From contig NC_051138.1 in NCBI RefSeq assembly GCF_014839805.1, positions 15,094,020 through 15,158,019 of the forward strand: a DNA stretch of 64,000 bases. The letters are read 5' to 3'. Both the position numbers and the translations under genes were made by a program. Below are positions 1 to 12,774 of the stretch, piece after piece. The notes beneath the pieces are model-generated. The model had not been told where the DNA came from. It saw only the letters and a list, made by a program, of their open reading frames with translations, and did no database searches. Numbering within the stretch: the first letter of the stretch is position 1; every line of letters begins with the position of its first letter. Source of the DNA: Manduca sexta. Its lineage: Eukaryota > Arthropoda > Insecta > Lepidoptera > Sphingidae.

Positions 1-593
1 TTATTATATATCTGTTTTGTCTTTTTGAGAATAAATGCGTAAATATACTAGAAAATGTATTGTGCTGATTACACATTAGACTAGGCAAGAATATACAAGC
101 TAAGAGGTGAGTTCTTAATTTGTCGCTTCCCCGATCATTTATTTATGCTTCCTTTATAATTAAAATGTAAGGACGCGATTATGCAACTTGATTAATATGC
201 GAATAAGGATATGTTTACAAATCTAAAGCAAATTTTATGTGACTTATTATATTAAACTACCAAGATATATAGTTATCATTTATTACCTTTCATTTGGGAG
301 AAGCGATTACAGTGACTTTTGTATTTGGTCGGTTAATACATATAGGAGTATAATTTACGCAGAAGTTGTGAAACAGCACCTAATTGTTGTAACTTGTTAT
401 ATTAAGCTTACTAATGTGGTTTGTTCCACATCCCAATGTCACCTACCGGTCACCTATCGATCACAGCGGCAACTATCCATTCATTTTTTATTTATTTGTT
501 GTTTTATATACAATATGTTTATGTTGCAACCGTGATTAATAAATCGTTTTTCTTTCTTTATTTAAAATTATTATATATATAATAAATTGTAAT

Positions 594-867
594 GTCAGCC
601 CTGTATTACTGAACGGGATTAGGTATTAGACCACCAAGCTGGCCTAGTGCGGATTGGTAGACTTGACACACCTTCGAAAATCTTATAAAGAACTTCTCAG
701 TTATGCAGGTTCCCTCACAATATTTTCTCTCACCGTTAAAGCAAGCGATAATTCACAAAGAACACACACATAATTGTAGTAAAGTCAAAGGTGTGACTCC
801 TTGCGTTTTAAACCTACGGACATTCGTCTCGGCAGTCCGTTCCACAACCAACTAAGTTATTGCCGCT
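594..867 (-). repeat. tRNA-derived lepidopteran SINE (SINE-1)
   Basis: Read on the minus strand the head resembles a tRNA-type promoter region (TAGTTGGTTGTGGAACGGAC, then GGTTTAAA at the box B position) and the tail contains the typical 'CCGCACTAGGCCAGC' block and 'CAGGGCTGACATTA' end. The same family occurs at 14961-15238, 28044-28362, 44640-44865 and 61033-61310. Family naming is from memory of lepidopteran repeats. Confidence 0.7.
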
Positions 868-2399
868 GTGTTAAAAATAATTACTTTCATATTATTAAGA
901 AAGACACAATAATTATAAAATTTTGTTGTTATAACTAGAATATACAATTTACATAAATAAACTATCGTACGGTACACTATGACAATTATTAATAATTACC
1001 GGTAGGACTAAAATGAATGATAATAACAATATCTTTATTCCACCACTAAAACTGATTAAAAAATATTTAACGCGTTCCAGTGTTTCCGTCTACGTAATTG
1101 TCCGCCTGATATTATATGTAGTTACCATAAATATAAGACCTAACGCTTCTTTTCTTAGTTTGTGTCCAAACACCTAGACTCGCTGCAAGCCACTCGTGTT
1201 TAGTAAGTTATATAAACAGATCTGGGTTCAAAATATAAATGTGAAGTGTGTTCTATTTTCAATTGAATATATATCCAGTGCGAAAAATTAAATGAAAAGT
1301 TTGTAAATATCTACAATAAAATTAGAGATATGTTGGGTATTGGAAGTTTTTATAGACAATTCTAATTTTAGTTTACGTGGAACTAATTACACATGACTAA
1401 TTTTATATTACGTTGTTAAATGAAACCACATATTCGGCTTTATATTTGTCGACATTGTGCTAAAAATTATCCATAGAAAATTTTTACGCCAAAATCTTAG
1501 ATTTTTTAAGTGTAACCTTTTTAGAAACTTGTGATTTGAAACTCGATGAAATGTAACGATATTTGAAAAAGGAACAGTGCTCAACCAGCCTGCATGCATT
1601 TTGCATCCTTTTATTCTTTTGTTAGTATGCATTTTGGTATGTGTTTAATACATGTGTTTGCGCCCGCGCATTACAAAGCTCTGGAATAAAGCAAGCGTGT
1701 TGTATTATTGGAGAATTTTTTATTTTTCTATAAGTATTTTAATCTCACTAATAAATTAATTCTGTAATGTTTTAGTATTTTTATCATTTTGTAGTTTAAG
1801 CGAATATGTAAGTGTATTTCTGACTGAAAGTATAATGTTGAAGTTCGGACTAATTTTCTTCGTATAACAGGAGTGGCCCTAAGGCGTGTATACTTAATTA
1901 AAATTACTTTTATTAATATTTATTTTGTTCGAAACTTTACTACCCATGCTTAGAATAACTTATAGTAAAGTGTAGTTTCTTAAAAGACAAATATATGGTT
2001 TCATTTATTAACTCAATGTTAAATTGGCCTTGTAGATATATTAAAATTGATATCCCTCGTTCAGTTGTAATAAAAAATAATATTGACTATGATAGAAGGC
2101 TGCAGTTGCATCAAAGTTGGCCGCGGACACCCAACGTAATGATGTCTCAAAATTTCCCAAATTTACATCCAATACTGTGACCTGTAATATCATTTTATTG
2201 TTCCTAAATAATCAAATATTAAAAGTTTTTATAGAATTTGGACTTCAAAAGTGCAATAAAGATAGTGCACTCAAATTAAGCAATAAACTTGTGTTGCATC
2301 TGTTAAGAAACAACGTTTTTTATTAGAAACCCGTTTTTAATGATATATGTGAGGTGTATCAAGATTGCCTTTGAATAGATAAAACTTGTTATAGCAGGT
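868..2399. other. 5' flank of FAR gene A, no gene seen
   Basis: AT-rich DNA with no coding exon that I recognise. The last ~400 bases are similar, in inverse orientation, to 56814-57420 upstream of gene C exon 1, so the region just upstream of the start codon is conserved between paralogues. A splice acceptor (CAG) 3 bases before the ATG in copies A and B suggests that a non-coding first exon may lie further upstream. Confidence 0.5.
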
Positions 2400-2489
2400 A
2401 TGTCTATCAACAAAGAATATGTACCGGTGGCCGATTTCTACGCGGGCAGGTCTGTGTTCCTCACCGGGGTCAGTGGATTTCTCGGGAAG
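2400..2489 (+). CDS. FAR gene A exon 1
   Basis: Thirty codons starting at ATG ([10 protein letters not shown]...) and ending in TGVSGFLGK before a GT donor (phase 0). TGxxGFxG is the NAD(P)-binding motif at the N-terminus of insect FARs. Confidence 0.88.
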
Positions 2490-5400
2490 GTATGGTTTTA
2501 TGTCAATTGGAGTAAGTTAGAATCACAGGGTAAAACCAGTGATTGAAACTTACTTAAATTTACCACAAAGACGTTAATATTAATACATCATATTTAAATT
2601 TTATTTTTTGTTCAAAAAGGCTTTTAACTCATAATTTGTCAAATGCCGTCTTTTTAATATAATTAATTCACAAAATAAAATATTAGGTGTCAATGCGCCA
2701 TATGCGTGAAAATAACCGAATAATGAAAATATTATAATTGTAATCATTAAATTCAAAGGTGATGGCTTTGAGTACGGAAGTTTATTATTAGTGGCCACTG
2801 ACGTATATTCTATAGACACGAACGTCCATATTTTGAACGTCTAAAATTGAAACTATTTGTTCAAAACCTGAACTAAAATAGCAACAAAAACGTCACTGTT
2901 ATAACCTATTTATTAACTTGAACAACATAATTTTACTTATTTGACTAATGTTTTTTATTCAAATCCAGGTTTACCCTTAGATTCAAGTTTTAATATCATG
3001 AGCAGCACTGCGTACGCAACCACAAGCTATCAATATTAACCATACTAAAGTCAGTTTGAATTGATTGCAGTTCAATTCAGTTAAACACAGTGAATGTTCG
3101 GAACGCCACATCTAGTATATAGTATATATATCGATGTTAGAGGCCTTTTAACTAAAGCTAATCCGAACAATATATTCGCACGTTGCGCGTGTGTGGTGTC
3201 TGTGAGAAGCAATGACCAGTTCTCATGACCAAAGGTCATGCCAACGAGAAACTCACGCATCAACAAAGTTTTTTATAAAATATATTTTAATAAGGAAATA
3301 TTTTGACATAGTGAATAGAGAGTGTCGATAAAAGCGGCCGTATGGAACGACCTGGTCGTGAATTTACGACCATGCTCATAAATTAAGATAAAAAAGGCAA
3401 GGAAAAAGTCCTGAGGTAACAAACATAAACAAAGAAGCCGAATTGAAAACCTCCTTTATTTGAAGTCGGTTAATAAATAATGGCATTTTGTTTGTATCTG
3501 TCCCTTCTTATATATTTTTACATACTGTGCAAAATTGTATTAGCGTGAGTGTAAACGTGCTAACTAGTTAACCAACCTATAAATTACACGTATTAGTTAT
3601 ATGTATGCCATTTGATACCCTATCTGGATGGCATTGCGGTTATCAATAAGTACATTGCAGTCACTTTGTCGCGCCAAATAAAAAGGAGTAGGTATTTGGA
3701 TCACAATATATTCCTAAAGACTGGAAATTAATTAAAACTGTATTTAAAACAGCACTGCAGCAATTACTTACTGAATTGTTAAAAAACTATGTAAGGTATA
3801 TGTTTTGTTGGCTGTTCAAATAAATAAATAACAACACTTAGTACAAGCTATAAATTTACTTTGTACTCTAACAATTTCAGCTTGATGTTAAGCTTTCTTG
3901 TAGAAATTCTTATATGTTCACACTACCTAAATACTATCCAAACAGACTATAGCAGGGATGGCAAACCAATGGCAGGCGTGCCAGGGATGACACGTGACTA
4001 TATAATTCGCGCACGTGTGTAAAAAGTATACCAAACATATATTTCTTTGGACTTCACTTTGCTTAACATCAGGTGTAGTGAAGCCACTTTGCCGAATTCC
4101 GATGAAAAAAAAGCTAATTGCGTTATACAAAATGTCTGGCAGGCACTTATCCTGGCTATATTGTTTTTTAATAATTGATGCCACGTTAACCATTAAAGGT
4201 TCGCCGTCCCTGGACTAAAGCATATGGAGTCTTCTAATACCGTATATACATATTTTTTAATTCCTGTAACCTATTTCCCGCTGGCATGGCTTTTGAACGC
4301 CTCACTAAGGATTACGTTCTGCAGATACAATTTGCTGAGATTAAAGAATATAATGCGATGACCGCTGCCATAAGCCGCTTGGTGCTGAACAAGATAAGGT
4401 CGACGATATCGCTTGGTTTATTAAAAAAAGCAAATATAGCAATGGATGCAGCCTAATCACTGCCTACAGAATAGTTGGAGGAATTGACCCTTGATAAAGA
4501 TACTTCGTAATGTGTAGTTACAGTTAGTAGTGACAATGACATTGGTAGTATAACAAATAGTAGTTAATCAGTATTCAAATCTACAGGAGGTTGCATTTAA
4601 AATGTGGTGCGGTTGATGTCGAGAATACGACTTTATATCGAACTAGCAAGTGCGTCCTAAAACAACTGCATCTCAAACGAAGACAATTTAAATAAATAAT
4701 AATAAATACAATGCTTTATTCATCACGTAGGCGATAATTGCATTTATGATAAGTCAAGGTACATGAAAATATTATTACTTAATTAAATAAGCTTATATAA
4801 ACAAAGACAATTCATATTGGTAATAAAATAAATGACAAATATAGTAAACAAAGAAGCCAGCTCGGGCTGGCAGGAAAGAAGAAATAAAATGATGTGAATA
4901 TGTAATTTTAAATAGATAATAAGGGAGAAATGCGTCGCGATCCTCACCGGTGAGGACAATAAAAGCCTTAACCTAGCTAACCTACCAGCCTTTCACAAGG
5001 CACCTAAGCGATGACTAACCGAAGAAGAAAGGCAGAAAGAAATTCCGGGCTTTATTTTTTGTCATCAATTGTCCATTGAAGCTTTTATAATATTATTTTT
5101 AAATATATATTTTTTTTAATAAGTCTTTTGTATACAAAGTCTAATTAATTATATAAGCTAATACACGCACATCACCGTAAAAATGCGGAGAAAGTCCACA
5201 TAAAAGTATTTAACAATAACTAAAAATTAACGGAAAAATGCAATAATACTAAAACATTTATAAAAACTATGAAACAGTGTACAGCGTGCATACGCCTACA
5301 TTTAGAAACATAATTTTGTTGTTTTACATTTCATATTTTTACATAGATCTCGGTCAATATAGTTTGTCTCACTTTTATATTCAGTCAGGTTATAAATTAT

Positions 5401-8400
5401 TTGACGGATAAATTTCATTTGGCAATTGAAACATTAATCCTAGACTAATTAATTATTAGTGTTTGTTACTTTGAGATACATTTCACAATTATGTGACATT
5501 TTCTTCAATACTTAAAACGTATTAAATCAGCAATATTTATCATGTATTATGTTTTCGAATAAATAAAACCTCTAGGTATTTAATAGGGTAGCCACATATT
5601 TATATAATGAAACAACAGGCGGATTGGCTATTTGATTACACGAAATGCTGGATTCCTACAACCTTAACAATTACTACGAATTAAAAATTATAATAAATAA
5701 TTATTATATTATTGAAAAAAAATAAGATATTTTTAGACTTGTTTACTTATCATCTTGATAGTAATTCCCGCTGTGTTAATTAACTTCTACGGTTTTTATA
5801 ACAATGTAAATATGAATTACATGCTTAATATCGTAATTACATTAATGATTAAGTCGTGGAGGTCAGTAATTAAGTTGTCTGAGTTCTATTTTTTTATGTA
5901 TTCAATTGGATAAGATATTGTGTTGATTAAAATAGCGATATAATTGGTAACCTGGCCTTGAATTAGTTCTATGAAGTGTTATTCGATGTCTATACTGCAT
6001 TGTTTTATAACACGTAATGTAGAGTACTTAGTACTCCTATCGTAGTCAGAATTTCACTTGGAAATAATGTTTGTTGACTTTTTTTTAAATGAAACATACG
6101 ATTACTTTAATTTACTTCTAATTACTTTGGGTTTCTAGTTTCTACATCTAGGTAAAAATATTTAAAAGAATCCAGAACGGCAGTTTTTTTAAATATTTAT
6201 TAAAAAGGATTTTTACAAAAATCTACTTCTGAATGAATAATAGTTCAAAAGTGTTATTTGGCTCTCTTTATAAATATTTTAAAATAATGTAAATAGACTT
6301 CTTTTTTCCAATGATTTTGCTTTCGGAAAACTACAATTTAACTGAACAATTTCGCCATAAACATGACATAATCGATTAGGATATTATACAATTGGAATTT
6401 ACTGTACCATCGGAGCTTGATAATTGTTTTTTTCGGGCTAAGTAAAAGAAATCAAATCTAATACCAAGGTGCACGGTCGGTCCCTTTCGATGTAGAAAGG
6501 CTTATCTATATTATAACATGTTTCTATAGCACATAGCCACGACTTTTAAAACTGATGCTGCTTCGGAGAACGTCTTTTTAGTTCAAATTGGTGTCACGTT
6601 TATTACGGGGTTCATATTTTGAATTTGAGATTATAACAACTTATGGAATCTGGTTGTCAGCCTGGAATAGATTTTTTTTCCCGAAATGGCGATAGGTTCA
6701 CCCGGTCTCACATTATGGGACGGAATACAGACAATGGAAACTATGCATATCAGCCAAATTGATATTTGGGTTTTTCTGCTCAGTATCAGCCCGGAGTCTG
6801 GAATTTGTGCCCGATATGCCGATAGGCTCGCCCCTATCACATCATGAGATGGAACACACTTGACGAAAAGTGGGTGTCCTGGTTGCGCTCTCCGCCTTGC
6901 CCTTCGGGGGGATAAATGCGTGATGTGGGTGTGTTTTATTTTTTAATGTGCTTAGAGAGGTCTTGTGGAGCACAAATTTACTTAATGCACATTCGTATGA
7001 TTCATATTCGATATCATTCCATAGAATCCTCAGACGGATAGGTTCCATCATAATATTTTACGGAAAAATCAAGAAGTTTGTGATAGGCTATTGTTTTAAA
7101 TTATATAGTCACACAACGTTATATTGTTATGTTTCGCTTCCAAACACCGCAGGCAAATGTGCTGGGGGTTTGTGTCCTTCTCACGGTCCATACGATTGTT
7201 CAACAGTTCCCAGAACTTGGTTTTATATTTATGCAATCTGCGGAAATTAACAGAACTGGCTCACAGATGTATTGAAACCAATTATTAAATTTAATGCCTA
7301 CTTTGTCTGTGTAAAATCGCTCTAGTACCATAACTGTTATGGTGTTCTCTCTCTCTGTAGTCGGTCCCTCATGACTAAGAATCGTGGTCATCACTGGATG
7401 TATCGTATTTAAAGCGGATTATTTGTCTCCACCGGTTTCTGTTTATTGCATCTTCAACTAGTTTATGGAACTTGATGGCAGATTAGTCTTTAATCTGGTC
7501 TGTCCGTCGGATTGGTGCTCGGCCTCGAGAACGTTTGAATTCGGTATTGCCAACGATGACAGTCTCTCCAGAATTTTGTCGTCTTTCTGTATAACATGTC
7601 CGAAGTATGCAAGGATGCGTTGGCGACATATGATGGATAAACGTGTCTTCATTTAAAGCTGTGTTATGGTGTTATATGTCTAAATAATTTAAAAAATATT
7701 TCAGGTAATATTGGAGAAATTGCTGTACAGCTGTAAACATATAAACAATGTATATGTCATGATACGGGAAAAGAAAGGTGTAAGCGCCGAAGAAAGATTC
7801 CGAGATATTATTAATCTACCCGTAAGTAAAAATGTTATCTTCATGAGTAGAATACAAGTTGCCTGCTTATCAGAAATAGACATTGCGATTGTATCTACTT
7901 AGAAAGACTTGCGTGATCTTAGAAAGAACTTTTTGTGACAACGATCCCGCAGCACCTGATAAGCGGAATGGAGTCCAGAAAGACGCTATCTGGACTTCAC
8001 TCCACCCATAGACGAGAAATAATTACTCCTTGCCAAACGATACAATAATAGCATCCTCTCAGAAATCGGATATACACAAGCTGATTGTTTTATTTATTTT
8101 TTCTTTGAGTAACGAGACGACCTTGCCGTTCGCCTGATGGTAAGCAATACGACCGCTCATAAACAGCAGAAACACCATCCAAAACCTTGAATTACAAAGT
8201 ATTGTTTGGTATTACACTGCGGTCGCCATCCTAAGACGTGATATGTTAAGTCTTCTTATGTCTGGTAGTTACAATGGCTATAATGTTCTAATTCATAGTC
8301 CTGGGAAACAAAACACGTGAACCAATTCGGCGGGTTTTACATCTTGTGTAGNNNNNNNNNNNNNNNNNNNNNNNNNNNNNNNNNNNNNNNNNNNNNNNNN

Positions 8401-9162
8401 NNNNNNNNNNNNNNNNNNNNNNNNNNNNNNNNNNNNNNNNNNNNNNNNNNNNNNNNNNNNNNNNNNNNNNNNNNNNNNNNNNNNNNNNNNNNNNNNNNNN
8501 NNNNNNNNNNNNNNNNNNNNNNNNNNNNNNNNNNNNNNNNNNNNNNNNNNNNNNNNNNNNNNNNNNNNNNNNNNNNNNNNNNNNNNNNNNNNNNNNNNNN
8601 NNNNNNNNNNNNNNNNNNNNNNNNNNNNNNNNNNNNNNNNNNNNNNNNNNNNNNNNNNNNNNNNNNNNNNNNNNNNNNNNNNNNNNNNNNNNNNNNNNNN
8701 NNNNNNNNNNNNNNNNNNNNNNNNNNNNNNNNNNNNNNNNNNNNNNNNNNNNNNNNNNNNNNNNNNNNNNNNNNNNNNNNNNNNNNNNNNNNNNNNNNNN
8801 NNNNNNNNNNNNNNNNNNNNNNNNNNNNNNNNNNNNNNNNNNNNNNNNNNNGCATCTGTAGGGGTGTCGTCGGAAACAGACGCAACATACTGGATCTTAT
8901 ACCAGTGGACTACGTGTCAAACCTCACTTTGATATCAGCTGCTAAGTGTAATAGGTAATCTATTTTATTCATATAGATGTGATGCTTTCTGAAGATTTGG
9001 AACAACAATTGTCTTCTTTTATCCCAGTGTGTGATATGTTTTTGGGAAAATTTCATTTTATTTTATTGGCGATAGACAATTATATAATGAGACTTTGACT
9101 GTAAACACAGTATAGGTAATTATCCAGTGATTAATATTATATAGTATATATATATATATATA

Positions 9163-9196
<34 letters not shown>

Positions 9197-10333
9197 CAGA
9201 CCGATGCAGTGCAAAAGATCAATAAAAAATGGGTATGGGTATGCTAGATATGCAGAGGCACAACCACCCGCTTTTCATTCTTATCTTATTCTGCTCTTTT
9301 GCCCTAGAAAAGCATACAACCTCAATATTGTGTTTAAAATTCCATTCGCCCTTTCAGCAAAGGTCAGCTCACTGTGCTAAATAGCTGCTCAAGCCATGTC
9401 AACCCGATTACATGTGGAGAACTTGTGAAGCTTTACACACAACAGAGCGTAAAGGAAAGATTTTGTGAGTATGCAAGTCATTCAACTATTCTTTAAATTC
9501 AAACAGCAAAGAGAATATAAACAATGTTTGGTAACAGCGACTTCTGTTTCCTCTAACTAATTATAGAGCTCAACGATTTTGTGCTATTATTGTAGCAAAT
9601 ATTCTGAATTCAAAAATCATTCACGTGTCTTCAGTATCCAAACGTCTTCCAAATTCTAATACTTAAAACCAGTTATATATTTAAAAGCTCTCATCCCTTA
9701 TTTTTCACTTCAGACAGTCTGCCGTTTCCTGGAGTAATTCTGATGACGAAATACAAATGGATATTAAGAGTAATATCTTTTAATATGAAGACAGTAGCTT
9801 TCGTTGTGGACCTCGTTCTACGTATTATCGGAAGGAAACCTAAGTGAGTATCCATAGTATTTTGAACGGTAGGTGAGATTGTAGATTAATTGTACATGAA
9901 TGGAGAAATTACGAACATGGCGAAACGCCATGTTTAATGAACATAATGCCAGCCACCATCAAACGACGTCTCTCATAGCTTGACATTATTTTAAACTGCG
10001 TGCCATCAAATTCTATAGTGAAACCAATGCTAGAATAAAGAATTGTTGATATCACCACAATATCTTTTATAAATTATATTTTAATATCTATTCTTTTTCA
10101 GATACGTAAAGTTAATAAAAATGTCAGACTACGCTCGCGATTTAGTTGAGTATTTCACGTCTCACTCCTGGGTCTTCAAGTGCGACGAAGTCCGCGCCCT
10201 CTACGCCTCCCTGAGCCTTCAAGATCAAAAGACTTTCCCCTGTGATCCATCACACATCGTCTGGAACCAATACATACCGTTATATTTTAATAGTGTTAAA
10301 AAACACTTACTTGATACGCAGAAAAGGTTTTAA
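2400..10333 (+). CDS. Fatty acyl-CoA reductase gene A (partial, interrupted by assembly gap)
   Basis: Six coding exons are visible: 2400-2489, 7705-7821, 8852-8954 (5' end lost in the gap), 9358-9464, 9714-9843 and 10102-10333. By homology with gene B these are exons 1, 2, 7, 8, 9 and 10; exons 3-6, which carry the YxxxK active site, must lie in the N gap if the gene is whole. FARs are membrane-associated NADPH enzymes that reduce fatty acyl-CoA to primary alcohol. Exon 1 has the Rossmann TGVSGFLG motif; exons 9-10 form the C-terminal sterile/FAR_C region. Splice phases (0, 0, then 2, 1, 2) match gene B at every visible junction. Exons 1-2 are nearly identical to gene B but exons 7-10 are strongly diverged, so the join across the gap may be between different paralogues. 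The 500-N gap is a placeholder, so its true size is unknown. Confidence 0.75.
4690..5345 (-). repeat. LINE 3'-end fragment
   Basis: On the minus strand this ends with 'CTACGTGATGAATAAAGC', a polyadenylation-type 3' end seen in lepidopteran non-LTR elements. Related copies occur at 19145-19815 and at 36482-37174 with its continuation at 37819-37875 and 41276 onward. No reverse transcriptase is present, so this is a 3' untranslated fragment. Confidence 0.55.
5346..6761. other. Intron 1 DNA of FAR A, nothing recognised
   Basis: AT-rich sequence with no recognised coding or repeat family; it is duplicated at about 19816-21227. Confidence 0.5.
6762..6935 (+). repeat. SINE-2 body fragment
   Basis: Contains the 'TTTTTCTGCTCAGTATCAGC', 'TCTGGAATTTGTGCC' and 'CGATAGGCTCGCCCC' blocks shared with complete tRNA-headed copies at 48613 and 54435. 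The tRNA-like head is missing here. A related, more diverged unit precedes it from about 6655. Confidence 0.65.
7705..7821 (+). CDS. FAR gene A exon 2
   Basis: Thirty-nine codons from a TTTCAG acceptor to a GTAAGT donor, phase 0 at both ends, reading [10 protein letters not shown] ... RFRDIINLP. This matches the FAR segment after the Rossmann motif, with the 'IREKKG' block typical of the family. Identical in translation to gene B exon 2. Confidence 0.88.
8095..8310 (+). repeat. Dispersed lepidopteran repeat (family L)
   Basis: Carries 'GCCGTTCGCCTGATGGTAAG' and 'AAGTATTGTTTGGTATT', blocks that recur at 12298, 22565, 44908, 46540, 50215, 52378, 56040 and 59683. I recognise the blocks as a common interspersed repeat in Lepidoptera, but cannot name the element with certainty. 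Confidence 0.6.
8352..8851. other. Assembly gap (500 N)
   Basis: Exactly 500 undetermined bases, a usual placeholder for a gap of unknown size. Left of it is gene A intron 2, right of it the middle of exon 7. Confidence 0.99.
8852..8954 (+). CDS. FAR gene A exon 7 (5' end missing in gap)
   Basis: Reads [10 protein letters not shown]... then [13 protein letters not shown] and ends in phase 2 before GTAATC. The 'D(I/L)IPVDYVSN' block is conserved with gene B exon 7, but the flanking residues differ strongly, showing an older paralogue. Confidence 0.82.
9143..9194. repeat. (TA)n microsatellite
   Basis: About 50 bases of nearly pure TA dinucleotides with one GA interruption, in intron 7 of gene A. 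Confidence 0.95.
9358..9464 (+). CDS. FAR gene A exon 8
   Basis: 107 bases, the same length and phases (2 in, 1 out) as exon 8 of genes B and C. The translation holds [16 protein letters not shown], matching the FAR 'N(C/S)CS...NP(I/V)' block. Confidence 0.85.
9714..9843 (+). CDS. FAR gene A exon 9
   Basis: 130 bases from CAG to GTGAGT, reading (Y)[15 protein letters not shown] ... [10 protein letters not shown]. This is the hydrophobic segment leading into the FAR_C (sterile) region; the '(G)(Q/R)KP(K/R)' ending is shared with genes B and C. Confidence 0.82.
10102..10333 (+). CDS. FAR gene A exon 10 (terminal)
   Basis: 232 bases from a TTTTTCAG acceptor to TAA. The translation [14 protein letters not shown] ... 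[16 protein letters not shown] ... [14 protein letters not shown] is the FAR_C pattern (W-F/V-x-C/S-D, then a conserved W and Y). Compared with gene B exon 10 it is clearly homologous but well diverged. Confidence 0.87.
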
Positions 10334-12297
10334 TTCTCAAAATCCGAATGTAATATTTTAGTTGGTTAGATTGGTTAATCAGTTTTATGGCTTATGATAA
10401 AAATATGGTGCTACAACGTGGTAAAAGAATGCCGTCCCCGGCTCCGCATTCTCGCGGATGCGCCTAATTACATAAATAACCAACAAAGGCTGCAAGCGTT
10501 ACCTACACATACTGGATTTGCTCGTTCTGAAGCCGCTTGTCTTCCGTTTCGTGCCCTTCAACTCCGAAGAAAATTTACCCAGAACTTGCGGGAAGGCGAG
10601 GCGAAGTTACATGGTTATAGGCGAGGGCTTTAACTACATCCACGCCCTCGTGTCCCCTCATTAGCTCCTAGAGAATGTGGATCGGGCATTATGGTCAACA
10701 CACGTGAATGCAGTACAGTCGCTTCGATGAAAATTCGCGTTGTTATCGCGCAACCGTCTTCTGACTCCTCCGTTGTAATTTAACAACAATGAAATATATT
10801 GTGATGATTCTGAATATCGTATGTAATAATTTTGGGATATGAATGTTTTAGTTTATTAGTCACAACAAAACGGCATAATATGCCATTAATCATAGTGGAC
10901 CGAGATATAAAATAAGTATTATAGTTATAAATTAGTTTTAAGTGGTGAATATGTAAAAATATGTTTAGTTAGGTACTCGTTTTACCCATGGCGACGAAGC
11001 GATGTGCCGCGCGAATCGTATCGAGATATCACCGCGTGAACTCTGGCAACAAGTCTGCGCGTGGTCTTAAATATTGCCATTACTGGGAATAAACTAATGT
11101 CCAAGGATAAATAAAAAAAATATTATCGAAATGATTCCCAAATAAAGCAACAACAGACGTAATTGTCAAAAAAAGTGTTATTTTTCTACTCGACAGATTT
11201 TTTTATTTTTAAATAAAAAAATATCATTTAGTTTACAATTAACATGTTTTATCTGCAAGTCATTCCAATTTTTCTTTCGCCAACTAGAATTGAAATCTTC
11301 TCATTTTCCTGACGCCTCATTTGTGAGTGCGCATCGATGCGTTTGGGGTTTCGGGTCCACCAAGCGTTTGGGGTCGAAATACCACCATATGTATGTCTCA
11401 TTATTATATTTGTAAATATTACAAACTAAGACTGCACCTTTTGTGAACACCGAGAAATGAAATATAGTTTTTGTTTTTTATTTATTATGACTATTATTTT
11501 TTATGCGTTTAACACCGTAAAGTTTTAGATAGAATAAAAGAATTGAAATAAATAAACTGAATACCTATTTTAGTATAAAAATGCATGCTACCTATGATAG
11601 TATTTTAATCTTACTTCAATATTTTACATGAGCGGCGATAGCCAAGCGGCAATAGCCTAGTTGGGTGTGAAACGGACTGCCAAGACGAATGTCCGCATAT
11701 TACAGGGCTGATATTATTATATTATTTTTTATTGTATTCATAGATAATAATTATATATATAATAATAATACACTACATATATCAAGATATTTGTTAAAGT
11801 ACAAATTCTATTTTAACCTAAAGTAGCTTGATAAATATTTTTAACATTCACGAAGAGACGCCGTTGGCAACTAGTAATAAGCGAGATGGGGTCAGCAAGT
11901 TTTTTAATAAAAATCTTTTATTCCGAGAGCAAGGCTCGTGAAGTGGCGAACTCATTAAAAACTTATGCCAACTATGTCCATCTTTAGTTAACTCCATTGC
12001 AAGCTGATACTTCATTTCGAATTTAACCGAAGATGTTACGGATACTACCCGTTTCATAAATGGAATCAATTTTTCAATAAAATATCAAAACCAATCTTTT
12101 AATAAATTTTGAATTTGTTTTTGCTTTTCCAATATTTTTTGTTTGGCTGTATGATTTGAAATGCCTTTTGCCTCCTCTGTGCAACAAAATAATTGTTTAA
12201 ATTTCGAACACGATCAATATTTTAAAACATACAAACAATATAGGAAGTAATAATTGTGTGTAGATCTGGGTTGTAGATGACCATTTAATTCATTTTT
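10334..12297. other. Intergenic DNA downstream of gene A
   Basis: No gene recognised. A short SINE-1 fragment lies at 11648-11735 (head 'ATAGCCTAGTTGGGTGTGAA' joined directly to the tail 'ACAGGGCTGATATTATTATA', so the body is deleted). An open reading frame at 11848-12069 on the minus strand has no features that I recognise. Confidence 0.5.
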
Positions 12298-12600
12298 CTT
12301 TATTGCTTTGAATGACGAGTCGAGCTTGCCGTTCGCCTGATGTTAAGCGCCCATAAACAGTAAAAAGTAGAAACACTGTCCCATACCTTAACTTACAAAG
12401 TATTGTTTGGTATTCCACTGCGCTCGCCATCCTGAGGCATGAGATGTTAAGTCTTATTATGCCTTGTTACACTGGCTACAATGTGCTTTAAACAGGAATA
12501 CAACGGTGACTACACAATGCTGATTGGCGGCAGAAATAGACATGGCGGTGGTACCTAACCAGGCGAATTCTCACATATGAGAGACTTACCACCAGTGAGT
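12298..12600 (+). repeat. Dispersed lepidopteran repeat (family L), long copy
   Basis: One of the longest family L copies in the window: it runs from the 'GCCGTTCGCCTGATG' block through 'GGCGGCAGAAATAGACATGG' to 'GAGAGACTTACCACCAG'. Confidence 0.65.
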
Positions 12601-12774
12601 GAATTTTAAATTTGTTCACCTACTTTTCTGTATACACTAGACTAGCAAACAGACTTGTTGTCACAGCAATGCTCCGTCCTTCGATAAAAAACGTCTATGA
12701 ATAAGGAGATTAGTGGTTATCATGGTAATACACTATGATACACAACATTCTTCGTTTTATTTTCTGGAGGGTAT

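Larger units (their letters stand above)
1..8351 (+). repeat. Left copy of a large direct duplication
   Basis: This segment is collinear and nearly identical with 13019-22833, including exons 1 and 2 of a FAR gene and all intronic repeats. Similarity runs from the first base of the window to the last base before the first N gap. The left copy lacks two insertions present in the right copy (LTR element near position 60 and MITE near 3955). Remaining differences are scattered substitutions and short indels. It may be a true tandem duplication or an uncollapsed second haplotype. Confidence 0.9.

Noticed and set aside
6948..7250. 100-codon frame (also at 21420-21722)
   Set aside because: Lies in intron 1 of FAR A/B, is preserved only because the segment is duplicated, and shows no domain or homologous frame elsewhere.
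8317..8958. Long open frames spanning N runs (also 8337-8888, 58755-59444, 58787-59425 and 58852-59511)
   Set aside because: They exist only because undetermined bases contain no stop codons. Only 8852-8954 is supported, as the end of a FAR exon.
9143..9194. TATA promoter cluster
   Set aside because: It is a simple TA microsatellite in an intron.
11848..12069. 73-codon minus-strand frame as a gene fragment
   Set aside because: No recognisable motif, splice context or duplicate; not enough evidence to call a gene.
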